From: an uncultured Pseudomonadales bacterium
GTDB lineage: Bacteria > Pseudomonadota > Gammaproteobacteria > Pseudomonadales > Azotimanducaceae
Direction: 5' to 3'
Length of the DNA stretch: 55,886 nt
Assembly: GCA_938036875.1 (NCBI GenBank)
Contig: CALHVX010000012.1
Location: 1-55,886 of the forward strand
Part shown: one piece after another, positions 24,860-33,442 of the stretch
How the letters are laid out: each line of letters starts with the position of its first letter
How positions within the stretch are numbered: position 1 is the first letter of the stretch
The notes under the pieces: model-generated
Told to the model about the DNA's origin: nothing
Seen by the model: the letters and a program-made list of their open reading frames with translations, nothing else
The model's database searches: none
Made by a program: the position numbers and the translations under genes

Positions 24860-25507
24860 TTACCAGGCTCGCCCTTTGGGCAGCAGGTCTAAGTAGCCCA
24901 TGGAGCCGTTTAAAGCTTCGATCCCCCGGTTATAGCTGCTATAGGTATGAAACACCTCACCGGCATCGTTGCGTGCAAAGACGCTAACCCCATGATTTTC
25001 ACCGCGGTCAAATTCGACGGTCTCGCTGCCGGTTTCTGCTTTGCAGCCTTGGCTTAAGTCGTCGGAAGAGGCGTAGTAGTCCAAGTTAAAATCGCTGCCT
25101 AGGCTAGAGACCCAGGTAAAGCGCCAATGGCGTTCTTGTTGTACGGGTAGCAGTTGTTCCACCGGGGCTCGCGAAACGGCGATCACGCGTGCGTCTGCAT
25201 GTTTAAACTGGTGTGTGGTGCCGCTCAGGGCATCCGCCCACTGTGAGCAGCCGATACAGGGTGCATCCCACCCGGTCCCAAACATCAGATGATAGATCAT
25301 GAGTTGGTTGCGGTCAGCAAAGAGGTCTAGCAGGGACAGCTCACCGTCAGCGTTGTGAAAACGGTAGTCTTTTTCGACTTTGACCCAAGGCAATGCCTGG
25401 CGCAGCTTGGCAAGTCGCTCACGCTCTTGAGTGTGAGCTTTCTCTAGCAGCAGCAGCGCCTTGCGTTGGGCAAGCCAGTCTTCGCGGGGCACCACTTTGT
25501 TAGGCAT
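24860..25507 (-). CDS. DUF899-family thioredoxin-like protein
   Basis: 215 residues of the DUF899 family, which has a thioredoxin-like fold. MIYHLMFGTGWDAPCIGCSQWAD carries the family CxxC (core CIGCSQWAD). No signal peptide, so cytoplasmic. The ATG shares its A with the TAA stop of the upstream ferredoxin-reductase gene (TAATG), which implies translational coupling and possibly a redox partnership. Biochemical role unknown. Confidence 0.82.
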   Translation of the reverse strand: MPNKVVPREDWLAQRKALLLLEKAHTQERERLAKLRQALPWVKVEKDYRFHNADGELSLLDLFADRNQLMIYHLMFGTGWDAPCIGCSQWADALSGTTHQFKHADARVIAVSRAPVEQLLPVQQERHWRFTWVSSLGSDFNLDYYASSDDLSQGCKAETGSETVEFDRGENHGVSVFARNDAGEVFHTYSSYNRGIEALNGSMGYLDLLPKGRAW

Positions 25508-26712
25508 TACCCGAGCAGCGCCTTGAGGTCAGTGTCTGGGTCCGCTAGCACGGCTGGGTCTACAGTTTTGCCGATAAGCTGTTTGCAGACCATAAACTCT
25601 TTGGCGCTGTTGACCGCATCCGCCGCGATCAACTTGCCATCTTTTAAGTAGAACACAGCGAACTGATGCGTATCTTGATCGCCGCGCAACACTTGCTCGT
25701 CTGCTGAGGTGCTGAAGCCAACCATCTGCAGCTTGAGATCGTATTGATCAGACCAGAACCACGGGATGGCGTCGTAGACTTTGTCGTTGCCAACAATGTT
25801 GGCCGCTGAGACTCGCGCTTGCTCCATGGCGTTGGGTACAGATTCTAAGCGTAGGTTGGTGCCTGTTAGCGGGTTAGGACCGTTGGTGCAATCGCCGGCA
25901 GCCCAAACGTGGGGTGCAGAGGTTTGGCAGCGCTCGTTGACCGAGATACCGTTCTCACACTTGATGCCGGCTTCGGTGGCAAGCTCGATGTTTGGCACAA
26001 TGCCGATACCGACAATGACAAAGTCCGCATCAAAGGTGGTGTCACCGCAAAGCACTTGGCTGACGCGGTCGGTACCAGCAAACCCTTGAACGCCGGTGTT
26101 GGTGTGTAGGTGGACACCGCGCTCAGTATGTAGCTTGTGGTAGTACTCGCTCATGAGCGGGGTGGTCACCCGTTGCAAGATACGGTCTTCCATCTCAAGC
26201 ACGTGCACTTCTAACCCCGCCTCTACGCAGACAGAAGCCACTTCGAGACCAATGTAGCCACCACCAACAATCACAACCTTTTTGCCTTCGCCTAACTCGC
26301 TGCGAATGCCATCAACATCATCGATGCTGCGTAGGTAATGGATACCGGCCAAGTCGGAGCCCGGAATGTTAAGCCGACGTGGGCGGCTGCCGGTGGCAAG
26401 AATTAGCTCGTCGTAGTGGAGGGTTTCATCACCGATGTTCACTTCTTGCGCTTCGGTGTTGATGCTGGTGACGCGTGTGTCGGTTCGTACCTCAACCGCT
26501 TTGTCTGCGTAGAACTTTGCTGGACGCAGATACACTCGCTCAATACCTTGGGCCCCAGACAGATACTGTTTTGACAAAGGTGGGCGTTGGTAAGGGATGT
26601 GGGGCTCGTCACCAATGATGGTGATAGCGCCTTCATATTTTTCTTGTCGCAAGCTGGCGGCGGCCTGTCCTGCTGCGTGGCCTGCACCAATAATAATTGT
26701 TCCCGGCATCAT
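25507..26712 (-). CDS. FAD-dependent ferredoxin/rubredoxin reductase
   Basis: 401-residue NAD(P)H:acceptor reductase of the putidaredoxin-reductase type. IIIGAGHAAGQAAASL binds FAD, VVIVGGGYIGLEVASV binds NAD(P)H, and VWAAGDCTNGPNP is the second FAD motif; PYQRPPLSK is typical of ferredoxin reductases that serve Rieske oxygenases or P450s. No ferredoxin or oxygenase gene is adjacent; the coupled DUF899 protein is the only candidate partner here. ATG 26712 or 26709. Confidence 0.9.
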   Translation of the reverse strand: MMPGTIIIGAGHAAGQAAASLRQEKYEGAITIIGDEPHIPYQRPPLSKQYLSGAQGIERVYLRPAKFYADKAVEVRTDTRVTSINTEAQEVNIGDETLHYDELILATGSRPRRLNIPGSDLAGIHYLRSIDDVDGIRSELGEGKKVVIVGGGYIGLEVASVCVEAGLEVHVLEMEDRILQRVTTPLMSEYYHKLHTERGVHLHTNTGVQGFAGTDRVSQVLCGDTTFDADFVIVGIGIVPNIELATEAGIKCENGISVNERCQTSAPHVWAAGDCTNGPNPLTGTNLRLESVPNAMEQARVSAANIVGNDKVYDAIPWFWSDQYDLKLQMVGFSTSADEQVLRGDQDTHQFAVFYLKDGKLIAADAVNSAKEFMVCKQLIGKTVDPAVLADPDTDLKALLG

Positions 26713-26785
26713 TCCGACCTTGAGTCATCAAAAAAGACAGTCTACTAAAGCGTGGTAGCATTTGTGCAGTTTCCGGGGGGATCAG

Positions 26786-27859
26786 ATGAAATTTTTAACC
26801 TTGCACGAAATGGCCAAGCAGGCTCGGCAAAATCTGGCTCGGGGTGAGTGGGATTATTTGATTGGCGGCGCGGATACCGAGAGTGCCCTGCGTCGAAATC
26901 GCCATGGGGTGGACTCCTGGGTGTTTCGGCCACGTATTTTAAATGACGTCAGCAGCGTGCAGTGTGAGTCCCAGCTATTGGGAACGCCGTTGCGTATTCC
27001 TGTAGTGATGCCGCCTATTGGGTCGATCCAGGCCTTTGCGCCGGAAGGTGGCGAGGCGGTTGCCCAGGCGGTACAGGATTTCGGCATTTTGCAGATTCTA
27101 AGCAGCGTTTGTACGCCGGATTTTGTCACGGTAGCGCAGCGAGTCCCCGGCCCGAGGATCTATCAACTCTACTTGGTAGGCGACCAAAGCTGGATGGATG
27201 ACACCATTGCCCAAGCCATCGACAGTGGTTACACCGGCTTCTGCCTAACGGCAGATACTCAAGTCTATAGCCGCCGGGAGCGTGACATCATCAAACGATA
27301 CGTACCGGCGTCGGGTCGAGTTGCCGGGGGTGGTGACTTCCAATATCAAGCCAGCATGACCTGGGATACGGTTGCCCATGTAAAAAAGAAGTTTGATATT
27401 CCGCTGATCGTTAAAGGGGTCAACGTGGGTGAGGATGCTAAGCGTTGTGTTGATATGGGCGTTGATGTGGTCTACATCTCGAATCACGGTGGCCGCCAGC
27501 TAGATCACACGCGGTCCTGTATCGATGCGCTGCCCGAGGTGGTTGCTGCGGTGGCTGGTGCAGTTCCGGTGTTAGTAGACGGCGGCTTTATGCGCGGTGC
27601 GGATGTGGTTAAGGCATTGTGCCTGGGCGCTGACGCGGTTGGCATGGGGCGCTTTGAAGGGCTTGCCATGGCGGCAGGTGGACGTGCAGCGCTGGTTAAA
27701 GCGCTAGAAATTCTAGAGCATGAAATCAAAACAACCATGGCGTTGGCTGGGGCCAACAGTTTGGATCAGCTAACGCCTGAATTGCTGGAACGCACGTTGC
27801 CCATAACACCCGCACATGTGTTGTCTGCGTTTCCGTTGTTAGAAGAGACTGGTTACTAA
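26786..27859 (+). CDS. FMN-dependent alpha-hydroxy-acid dehydrogenase/oxidase
   Basis: 357 residues from the ATG at 26786, which has GGGGGG 5 bp upstream; a TTG at 26762 is less likely. TIM-barrel FMN enzyme of the lactate/glycolate/mandelate dehydrogenase family. VYISNHGGRQLDHTRS contains the catalytic His and substrate Arg; VDGGFMRGADVVKALCLGA binds the FMN phosphate (core DGGFMRGADVVKAL). It oxidises L-2-hydroxy acids to 2-oxo acids. Followed 12 bp later by the isomerase-like gene, probably co-transcribed. Confidence 0.9.
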   Translation: MKFLTLHEMAKQARQNLARGEWDYLIGGADTESALRRNRHGVDSWVFRPRILNDVSSVQCESQLLGTPLRIPVVMPPIGSIQAFAPEGGEAVAQAVQDFGILQILSSVCTPDFVTVAQRVPGPRIYQLYLVGDQSWMDDTIAQAIDSGYTGFCLTADTQVYSRRERDIIKRYVPASGRVAGGGDFQYQASMTWDTVAHVKKKFDIPLIVKGVNVGEDAKRCVDMGVDVVYISNHGGRQLDHTRSCIDALPEVVAAVAGAVPVLVDGGFMRGADVVKALCLGADAVGMGRFEGLAMAAGGRAALVKALEILEHEIKTTMALAGANSLDQLTPELLERTLPITPAHVLSAFPLLEETGY

Positions 27860-27871
27860 GGAGAGAATGGG

Positions 27872-28474
27872 ATGCCGACTGCGCCGAAAGCGATAGATTT
27901 TTACTGGGATATAGGCAGCACCAATACTTACTTTGCATGGCATTTGTTAAAGCCAATTTTGGCTAAACACCAGGCAACGCTGAATCTGCATCCCTTCAAC
28001 CTAGGGTTTGTCTTTCGTGAGCACAACTACACTTTGATGGAAGAGCCCAAGGTAAAGCTCATTAATCGCAAGCGGGATTTGCAACGTTGGGCCGAGCGTT
28101 ACAATCTGCCGTTCCGGATGCCCGATAGATTTCCCATTAAGTCCAGCGTGGCGCTTCGGGCGTCGTTAGTGGCTCGTGAGTTGGATGTTGAGCATGCGTT
28201 TCTCGATAAAATATTTGCACGCTATTGGGAGCAAAACGATCCAACTATTTCTGGGGTTAACGGGTTGCTCGAAGTAGCCCAAGAGCTTGGCCTGGATACT
28301 CAGCACTTTGAGGAGCGTATGGAAACCAAAGAAATTCGTGATGGCCTGATTCGTTCAACCCAAACCGCGTTGCAACGCGGGGTGTTTGGGGCACCCTCGT
28401 TTTTTGTGGGTGAGGAACTCTACTGGGGTAAAGACCGTATGGAGTTTATTGACGATCAACTGGCCCTGGCTTAA
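27872..28474 (+). CDS. 2-hydroxychromene-2-carboxylate isomerase-like DsbA-family protein
   Basis: 200 residues with a DsbA/kappa-GST-like fold: YWDIGSTNTYFAWHLLKP at the N-terminus has Ser where DsbA has Cys, as in HCCA isomerases, and GVFGAPSFFVGEELYWGKDR at the C-terminus is the family signature (core GAPSFFVGEE). In naphthalene degraders this enzyme is glutathione-dependent, but no aromatic pathway is seen here, so the real substrate is unknown. AAGGAGAG lies upstream of the ATG. The last 29 bp overlap the convergent CPBP gene. Confidence 0.85.
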   Translation: MPTAPKAIDFYWDIGSTNTYFAWHLLKPILAKHQATLNLHPFNLGFVFREHNYTLMEEPKVKLINRKRDLQRWAERYNLPFRMPDRFPIKSSVALRASLVARELDVEHAFLDKIFARYWEQNDPTISGVNGLLEVAQELGLDTQHFEERMETKEIRDGLIRSTQTALQRGVFGAPSFFVGEELYWGKDRMEFIDDQLALA

Positions 28475-29204
28475 CAAAGCTGCGCACCCACAGCAGGGCG
28501 CAAGCCAAGGTGGCGGCTGCTAACGCCGTGCTTAGCGCTGGTAACAGCTCTGCTTCGTTTACCATCCAATGACGCAAGATGCTGGTGACGGCATCGCTAG
28601 CATTGAGCAAGGCGATCAACAAGTTAGATGCAGCGTGCATCAATATGGGTAACCAGATTGAACCGCTTAACCACAATGCCGTGCCGTAAACCAAGCCTGA
28701 GAGTAAGTGGCTGTACCACCCATCTAGCCCGTGTACGGCAGTAAAGAGCAGGCTGCTAACAATGATGGCAGGCCATGGGGTTAGCAATGCCTCGAGTGGG
28801 GTTTGCAACCACAAACGAAACCCAAACTCTTCAATGATGGGTGCCGCCAAGATGGCCACGGCGGCCAACAAGGTCAGGCTATGCGCGGCGCTTGTGCTGC
28901 TGGCAACCGCCAATGTTGGTGCGGGTAGTTGTGCGAAGTTAGCAAACAGGCTGACCTGGAGTGTGGTCAACAGCAGCACCAGCAACAGTGATAGGGGCAG
29001 ATATTTGCGATCAAAGCCTTGTAGGCGTTGGTAGGTCCAGGCGGCGGGGCGTTGTTGCACCAGGTGCAGCAACACAAAGGTTGCTAGTACGGCGCTTGCA
29101 AAGAGCGCGCCGAGGATCGGTTCGAATTCTTGGTAGGCGCCGAGAGCCAAGAGCCAGATCAATCCAACCAGTAAACCTAGGCCGCTGTTGAGCAAGGCTT
29201 TCAT
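28446..29204 (-). CDS. CPBP-family intramembrane metalloprotease
   Basis: 252-residue integral membrane protein with about seven hydrophobic segments. Family motifs are complete: EEFGFR (EExxxR), FTAVH (FxxxH) and HAASN (HxxxN), which place the metal site in the membrane. CPBP proteins are CAAX-prenyl-protease-like and in bacteria are often linked to bacteriocin immunity or protein maturation; the target here is unknown. It begins 15 bp after the tetR stop on the same strand, so it may be regulated by or co-transcribed with that gene. Confidence 0.85.
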   Translation of the reverse strand: MKALLNSGLGLLVGLIWLLALGAYQEFEPILGALFASAVLATFVLLHLVQQRPAAWTYQRLQGFDRKYLPLSLLLVLLLTTLQVSLFANFAQLPAPTLAVASSTSAAHSLTLLAAVAILAAPIIEEFGFRLWLQTPLEALLTPWPAIIVSSLLFTAVHGLDGWYSHLLSGLVYGTALWLSGSIWLPILMHAASNLLIALLNASDAVTSILRHWMVNEAELLPALSTALAAATLACALLWVRSFVKPGPVDRQ

Positions 29205-29219
29205 CGTCGGCTAACCCTG

Positions 29220-29813
29220 TTAGCAGTGGGTGTGCGACAACGTGTCGACCAGCCATTGGGGAAATTGCTGCTGTTCGTCTTCGCTCATCCCCAACATGTC
29301 GGGCAAGGTGCTGCCGGTGATACCAAGCCCGATGGCGGTGGTGGCAACCAGCAAGACCATGCGCCGAGCGGTGGCAGGATCTTTGTCCGCCGTTTGCTCG
29401 CCTAAGGTAGAGATGATCTTGCTGAACAAGGTTTGGATTGCTGGGGTGGTTTGCACTTGGCGCAAACTGTCGTCCACCGCCAGCCAGGCCAGCAAGCGTG
29501 CGTGCCCATCCGCGGATAGTGCCGTAAACAGGTCTGCACATATCCGCTCCAGCGGCACGTCTTGTTGGAGTGCGGCGGCCACATCGGCCAGCAACTTGGA
29601 GGTCATGTGGATTTCGAGCTCCCGACGCATCTCGTCGCTGGAGCCAAAATGGTGGATTAAGGTGGCATGTGACATCCCGGCGGCAGCCGCTACCCCTTTG
29701 ACCGTGAGGCCATCCAAGCCTTGCTCCCTGAGGCGCTCAGCGGCGGTCTCCAAAATCAGGATTTTGGCTTCGGGTGCGGTGCGCCTTTTGCGAACTGAGT
29801 TATTGACATTCAT
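29220..29813 (-). CDS. TetR/AcrR-family transcriptional regulator
   Basis: 197 residues from the ATG at 29813; the frame continues upstream but that part is non-homologous. N-terminal HTH: RKRRTAPEAKILILETAAERL then VKGVAAAAGMSHATLIHHFGS (core AAAAGMSHATLIHHFG), with an unrelated ligand-binding C-terminal domain (about 75-197). It is divergent from the coq4 gene across 133 bp, and an inverted repeat overlaps its own start, suggesting autorepression and control of coq4. The inducer is unknown. Confidence 0.87.
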   Translation of the reverse strand: MNVNNSVRKRRTAPEAKILILETAAERLREQGLDGLTVKGVAAAAGMSHATLIHHFGSSDEMRRELEIHMTSKLLADVAAALQQDVPLERICADLFTALSADGHARLLAWLAVDDSLRQVQTTPAIQTLFSKIISTLGEQTADKDPATARRMVLLVATTAIGLGITGSTLPDMLGMSEDEQQQFPQWLVDTLSHTHC

Positions 29814-29847
29814 GTAGATAGGTCTACTATTGACAGCATTGTAGATA
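29814..29847. promoter_or_regulatory. Candidate TetR operator
   Basis: GTAGA-TAGG-TCTAC (29814-29827) is an inverted repeat directly abutting the tetR start codon, and a further GTAGATA half-site occurs at 29841-29847. A TTGACA hexamer lies between (29830-29835) on the coq4 side but lacks a good -10. The position and symmetry fit repressor binding sites of TetR type. No binding data exist. Confidence 0.45.
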
Positions 29848-29946
29848 AGAATCTCAGATTCCGATCTCGGGTTAAGTTTCCAGCAAGCGGTGGTCGCCAT
29901 CGCTGGGGTCTGGCCTGCCAACTAACATGTAAGGGAAGTTGCTATT

Positions 29947-30693
29947 ATGCCTCAATCAGACTCTGCCCAAAGTAAGCCCAGCGAGCCGAGCCAACAGTCT
30001 ACCAAGAATCGACTTCAGCCGATGGTGGCGTGGCGAGGCATACGTAAGTTACTAGCTGACCCGGAAGATACGCGCCAAGTCTTTGTGATCTTAGAGGCGC
30101 TCAGTGGCAACAGCTTAGGTCGCGGCCTGAAACGATTTCGCAAGCTACCGTTAAGCCAGCGTGTCCTGCGCGGAGAAGAAACCTTGTTAGATCGTCTGCA
30201 AGATAGGGCGTGGCTCGAAACCTTACCCGCAGGGAGCTTGGGCCAAGCCTACTTGCACTTCACCCAAAGCGAGCAAATCACAGCCGATGGCTTGGTAGAG
30301 GCGAGCAAAGCCGAAGAGCAAACCACGGATGCAGATTTACTCCGTTTTGGTGAGCGCATGCGCGACATGCATGACCTATGGCATGTGACCAGTCAATACG
30401 GGCGGGACACTTTCGGTGAGGTGTGCTTGTTGGGCTTTACCTTTGCGCAAACGCTAAACCCAGGCATTGGCTTTATTGCGGTGATGGGTGCCAACAAAAC
30501 CCGCCAAGAGTTAGGACGCGGGGTCTGGAAGGCGTTGTGGCACGCCTATTGTGACGGTCGACGTGCTGCTTGGTTGCCAGGCCAGGATTGGGAACATTTG
30601 TTAACCCTGCCGTTGGAAGCCGTGCGTGAGCAGTTGCAGATGGGCAAGCCGAGCTTGTACCAGTCTATGTTTAACCAAGCCCAAACCGCCTAA
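29947..30693 (+). CDS. Coq4-family ubiquinone biosynthesis protein
   Basis: 248 residues. The hallmark metal motif HDxxH-x11-E is complete: H142-D143-L144-W145-H146 and E158, embedded in RMRDMHDLWHVTSQYG. Coq4 acts late in coenzyme Q formation, and recent work assigns it oxidative decarboxylation of the head group at C1. AAGGGAAG precedes the ATG. Other ubi genes are not nearby. Being divergent from a TetR regulator is unusual for a ubiquinone gene, so a specialised quinone or a related family role cannot be excluded. Confidence 0.87.
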   Translation: MPQSDSAQSKPSEPSQQSTKNRLQPMVAWRGIRKLLADPEDTRQVFVILEALSGNSLGRGLKRFRKLPLSQRVLRGEETLLDRLQDRAWLETLPAGSLGQAYLHFTQSEQITADGLVEASKAEEQTTDADLLRFGERMRDMHDLWHVTSQYGRDTFGEVCLLGFTFAQTLNPGIGFIAVMGANKTRQELGRGVWKALWHAYCDGRRAAWLPGQDWEHLLTLPLEAVREQLQMGKPSLYQSMFNQAQTA

Positions 30694-30714
30694 ACCAACC
30701 GTTTAAAAAGATCG

Positions 30715-30738
30715 CTGCTGACATGATCGTGTCAGCAG
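30715..30738. terminator. 9-bp stem-loop after coq4
   Basis: CTGCTGACA and TGTCAGCAG pair perfectly around the loop TGATCG, 21 bp after the coq4-like stop and 22 bp before the next gene. No T-tract follows, so it may be a terminator of poor strength, an mRNA-processing hairpin or a protein-binding palindrome. Confidence 0.4.
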
Positions 30739-30760
30739 TTCCTGTGTATGCTCTCAGGCT

Positions 30761-31345
30761 ATGCCAAAAGAATCCTTTAACTCGCTGATCGCGTCGGTGC
30801 GTGAGTGCACTTTGTGTGCTGACAAACTGGAGGCTGGCGTGCGCCCTGTGCTGCAGGCTCACCCGGATGCCCGAGTGTTGATTGCCGGCCAGGCGCCGGG
30901 ATCAAAGGTTCACGCGACCGGGATTCCGTTCGATGATCCTAGTGGTAATCGGCTGCGAGACTGGATGGGTGTCGACCGAGACACCTTTTACGACGAAACC
31001 CAGCTAGCCATTTTGCCCATGGGGTTTTGTTATCCGGGCAAAGGTAAGTCTGGCGATCTCCCCCCGCTGCCCATCTGTGCAGAAACTTGGAGAGAACGGC
31101 TGCTCGACCTGTTACCAAATATCCGATTGGTATTGGTGATTGGTCAATACGCACAGGCTTGGCACCTACCCGAACAGCAACACACCTTAACCGAGACGGT
31201 GCAAGCTTGGGCCACTTATGGTGAGGGTTTGATGCCGCTACCGCATCCCAGCCCGCGCAACAATATTTGGTTGAAGAAGAACCCTTGGTTCGAGCGAGCG
31301 GTTGTTCCGGAGCTCAAGCGCCGAGTGGCGCGATCACTCAAGTAG
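30761..31345 (+). CDS. Uracil-DNA glycosylase superfamily protein
   Basis: 194 residues. IAGQAPGSKVHATGIPFDDPSG resembles motif A of the UDG superfamily (core GQAPGSKVHATG), VLVIGQYAQAWH the central strand, and PLPHPSPRNNIW motif B. An N-terminal CTLCAD Cys pair recalls the Fe-S-type family 4/5 enzymes, but the full four-Cys set is not obvious. Probably a DNA repair glycosylase-like protein; activity on uracil is not certain. Confidence 0.82.
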   Translation: MPKESFNSLIASVRECTLCADKLEAGVRPVLQAHPDARVLIAGQAPGSKVHATGIPFDDPSGNRLRDWMGVDRDTFYDETQLAILPMGFCYPGKGKSGDLPPLPICAETWRERLLDLLPNIRLVLVIGQYAQAWHLPEQQHTLTETVQAWATYGEGLMPLPHPSPRNNIWLKKNPWFERAVVPELKRRVARSLK

Positions 31346-31374
31346 CAGGTAACGAGTATTCGAGACATCGTAGT

Positions 31375-31390
31375 GATCGGTTGACCGGTC
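31375..31390. terminator. Small stem-loop between convergent genes
   Basis: GATCGG-TTGA-CCGGTC forms a 6-bp stem with one G-T pair between the convergent UDG-family and DUF1820 genes, followed by GTGTCTTGC. Weak support as a bidirectional terminator. Confidence 0.25.
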
Positions 31391-31412
31391 GTGTCTTGCT
31401 GGCGGCGTTGGC

Positions 31413-31781
31413 CTAGCTCTTAGGAGCGTTGCTACCACCACCGTTGCTGCCGCCATCTTTGTTGGGCATCAACAGCGGGAAGGGCGCCACATTGCCGCCT
31501 TTCACGTCGGTAACCTTAGCCACCCCTTCTTTTTCGACCTCATCGATACGTACAATGGAGTGCATCGGGATGTAACTGCGCTGCACACCCTCAAACTCGT
31601 TGCGAAGTTTATCTTCGCCGGGATCGATCACCACCTGAGTTTTGTTGCCAAACACGTAGTCCTCTACCTCTACGAAGCCGTACATCTCGCTTTGGTAGAT
31701 ATTGCGGGCGTAGACCTCAAAGACCTGCCCTTGGTTGTGGAAAAGCACCTTGAAGATCGTGTCGTCAGAAGATTCGGTCAT
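31413..31781 (-). CDS. DUF1820-family protein
   Basis: 122 residues. FKVLFHNQGQVFEVYARNIYQSEMYGFVEVEDYVFG and the later SYIPMHSIVRIDEVEKEG match DUF1820 (cores VFEVYARNIYQSEMYGFVEV, HSIVRIDEV), a family of unknown function found mainly in gammaproteobacteria. The C-terminus is Gly/Asn-rich and probably disordered. AGGGC precedes the ATG. It is divergent from miaB with 96 bp between start codons. No catalytic residues can be named. Confidence 0.85.
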   Translation of the reverse strand: MTESSDDTIFKVLFHNQGQVFEVYARNIYQSEMYGFVEVEDYVFGNKTQVVIDPGEDKLRNEFEGVQRSYIPMHSIVRIDEVEKEGVAKVTDVKGGNVAPFPLLMPNKDGGSNGGGSNAPKS

Positions 31782-31877
31782 GTAGCCCTAGTGTGGTGAT
31801 TGCGAAAAAAACGAAAAGTAAAACTCTGCGCCCTTTATAGGGCTGATTGGCTAAAATACAAGGGGTACAATGCACAA

Positions 31878-33278
31878 ATGCAAAAGAAGTTGTTCATAAA
31901 GACCCACGGCTGCCAAATGAACGAGTACGACTCGTCTCGCATGGCTGATCTGTTGGGCGATAGCCACGGCTATGAACTGGTTGATACCCCAGAAGCGGCG
32001 GATGTTGTCCTGCTCAACACCTGCTCGATACGCGAAAAGGCGCAAGAAAAGGTCTTTCATCAGCTCGGTCGCTGGAAGAAGCTAAAAATTGCCAATCCGG
32101 ACCTGATTATTGGGGTTGGTGGCTGTGTTGCCAGCACTGAGGGGGAGCAGATTCAGCGCCGAGCACCCCAGGTAGATATGGTGTTCGGGCCGCAAACGCT
32201 GCACCGGTTGCCGGGCATGGTGGATGCCACCCAAGCCCGCCAGGCCAAAGCGGCTACCTTGCCGCCTTCTGCGGCGCGCATCGTGCCGCTAGTGGATGTG
32301 ACTTTTCCTGAGATCGAGAAGTTTGATCATCTGCCCGCGCCTAAAGCGGACGGCGCCAGCGCCTTTGTGTCCATTATGGAAGGCTGCAGCAAGTACTGCA
32401 GTTTCTGTGTGGTGCCTTATACCCGTGGTGAGGAAGTCAGTCGCCCAGTGGCGGATGTGATGCGAGAGATTATTGCGCTCACCGAGCAAGGGGTGCGGGA
32501 AGTTAACTTGCTCGGCCAGAACGTGAATTCTTATCGCGGCATGATCGATGATGGTGATGGCGTTGACTTCGCAGACCTTGCGGAGCTGATTGGCTATGTA
32601 GCGGAACTGCCTGAAATTGCCAGGGTTCGTTACACAACTAGCCATCCCATGGAGTTTTCTGACACCTTGCTACAGGCGTATGGCGAGATACCCGAGTTAG
32701 TAGATCATCTACATTTGCCGGTGCAATCTGGCTCGGATCGCATTTTGACCGCGATGAAGCGTGGGCATACAGCGGACGACTATCGACGCAAAATTGCGGC
32801 GCTAAGAGAGCTGCGACCAAACATTAGTCTATCCAGCGACTTTATTGTTGGCTTCCCCGGTGAAACGGATGCAGAGCATGCCGAGACGATGGCGCTGATT
32901 GCAGACATTGGGTTTGATAGCTCTTTTAGCTTCATCTACAGCGCACGCCCAGGGACCCCGGCGGCGTTGCTGGATGACCCTGTGCCGCTAGCCGTGAAGA
33001 AAGCCCGCTTGGCTGAGCTGCAGGCGTTGCTTCGCGACCAGGCTGAGGCTATCTCGGCTGCGATGGTGGGTACGGTGCAACAGGTGTTGGTAACCGGCCG
33101 GTCTAAAAATGATGCCAATGAGTGGCAGGCTCGCACAGAAAACAACCGGGTGGTGAATTTTGCGGAGGACCGGGGCGCTGCAGATGCCCAAACCCCCAGT
33201 ATTGACGTGGGTCAATTGCTGCCTTTGAGCATCACCGAGGCCTTCCCTAACTCCTTGCGAGGCGTCTCTCCCCGTTGA
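31878..33278 (+). CDS. miaB: tRNA-2-methylthio-N6-dimethylallyladenosine synthase
   Basis: Radical-SAM methylthiotransferase acting on i6A37 of tRNAs that read UNN codons. 466 residues from ATG 31878 (AAGGGG upstream). The MTTase domain has Fe-S cysteines C12, C49 and C83 (THGCQMN, NTCSI, GGCVAS); the radical-SAM triad is C170, C174 and C177 (CSKYCSFC); a TRAM domain occupies the end (about 385-455). An upstream in-frame start at 31800 would add 26 unlike residues. First gene of the housekeeping run to holA, with a 164-bp gap before phoH. Confidence 0.95.
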   Translation: MQKKLFIKTHGCQMNEYDSSRMADLLGDSHGYELVDTPEAADVVLLNTCSIREKAQEKVFHQLGRWKKLKIANPDLIIGVGGCVASTEGEQIQRRAPQVDMVFGPQTLHRLPGMVDATQARQAKAATLPPSAARIVPLVDVTFPEIEKFDHLPAPKADGASAFVSIMEGCSKYCSFCVVPYTRGEEVSRPVADVMREIIALTEQGVREVNLLGQNVNSYRGMIDDGDGVDFADLAELIGYVAELPEIARVRYTTSHPMEFSDTLLQAYGEIPELVDHLHLPVQSGSDRILTAMKRGHTADDYRRKIAALRELRPNISLSSDFIVGFPGETDAEHAETMALIADIGFDSSFSFIYSARPGTPAALLDDPVPLAVKKARLAELQALLRDQAEAISAAMVGTVQQVLVTGRSKNDANEWQARTENNRVVNFAEDRGAADAQTPSIDVGQLLPLSITEAFPNSLRGVSPR

Positions 33279-33442
33279 GTTCATAGGGCTCTTGCTACGG
33301 CAAAGGGGGCTGGTTTTAACGGCCAGCGCCGGTTTCTTAGCGCGGTCTTGGTCCTTTATTGACGGTGCAGCTGAAAATCTCCATTTGACAGGCATCCCAG
33401 CCCAGATATGCTACGAATCTAGAGACTTTATACTGGACAATA

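Noticed and set aside
29230-29817. 195-codon plus-strand open frame opposite the tetR gene
   Set aside because: Ser/Ala/Val-rich antisense translation without homology; the TetR frame has a clear HTH.
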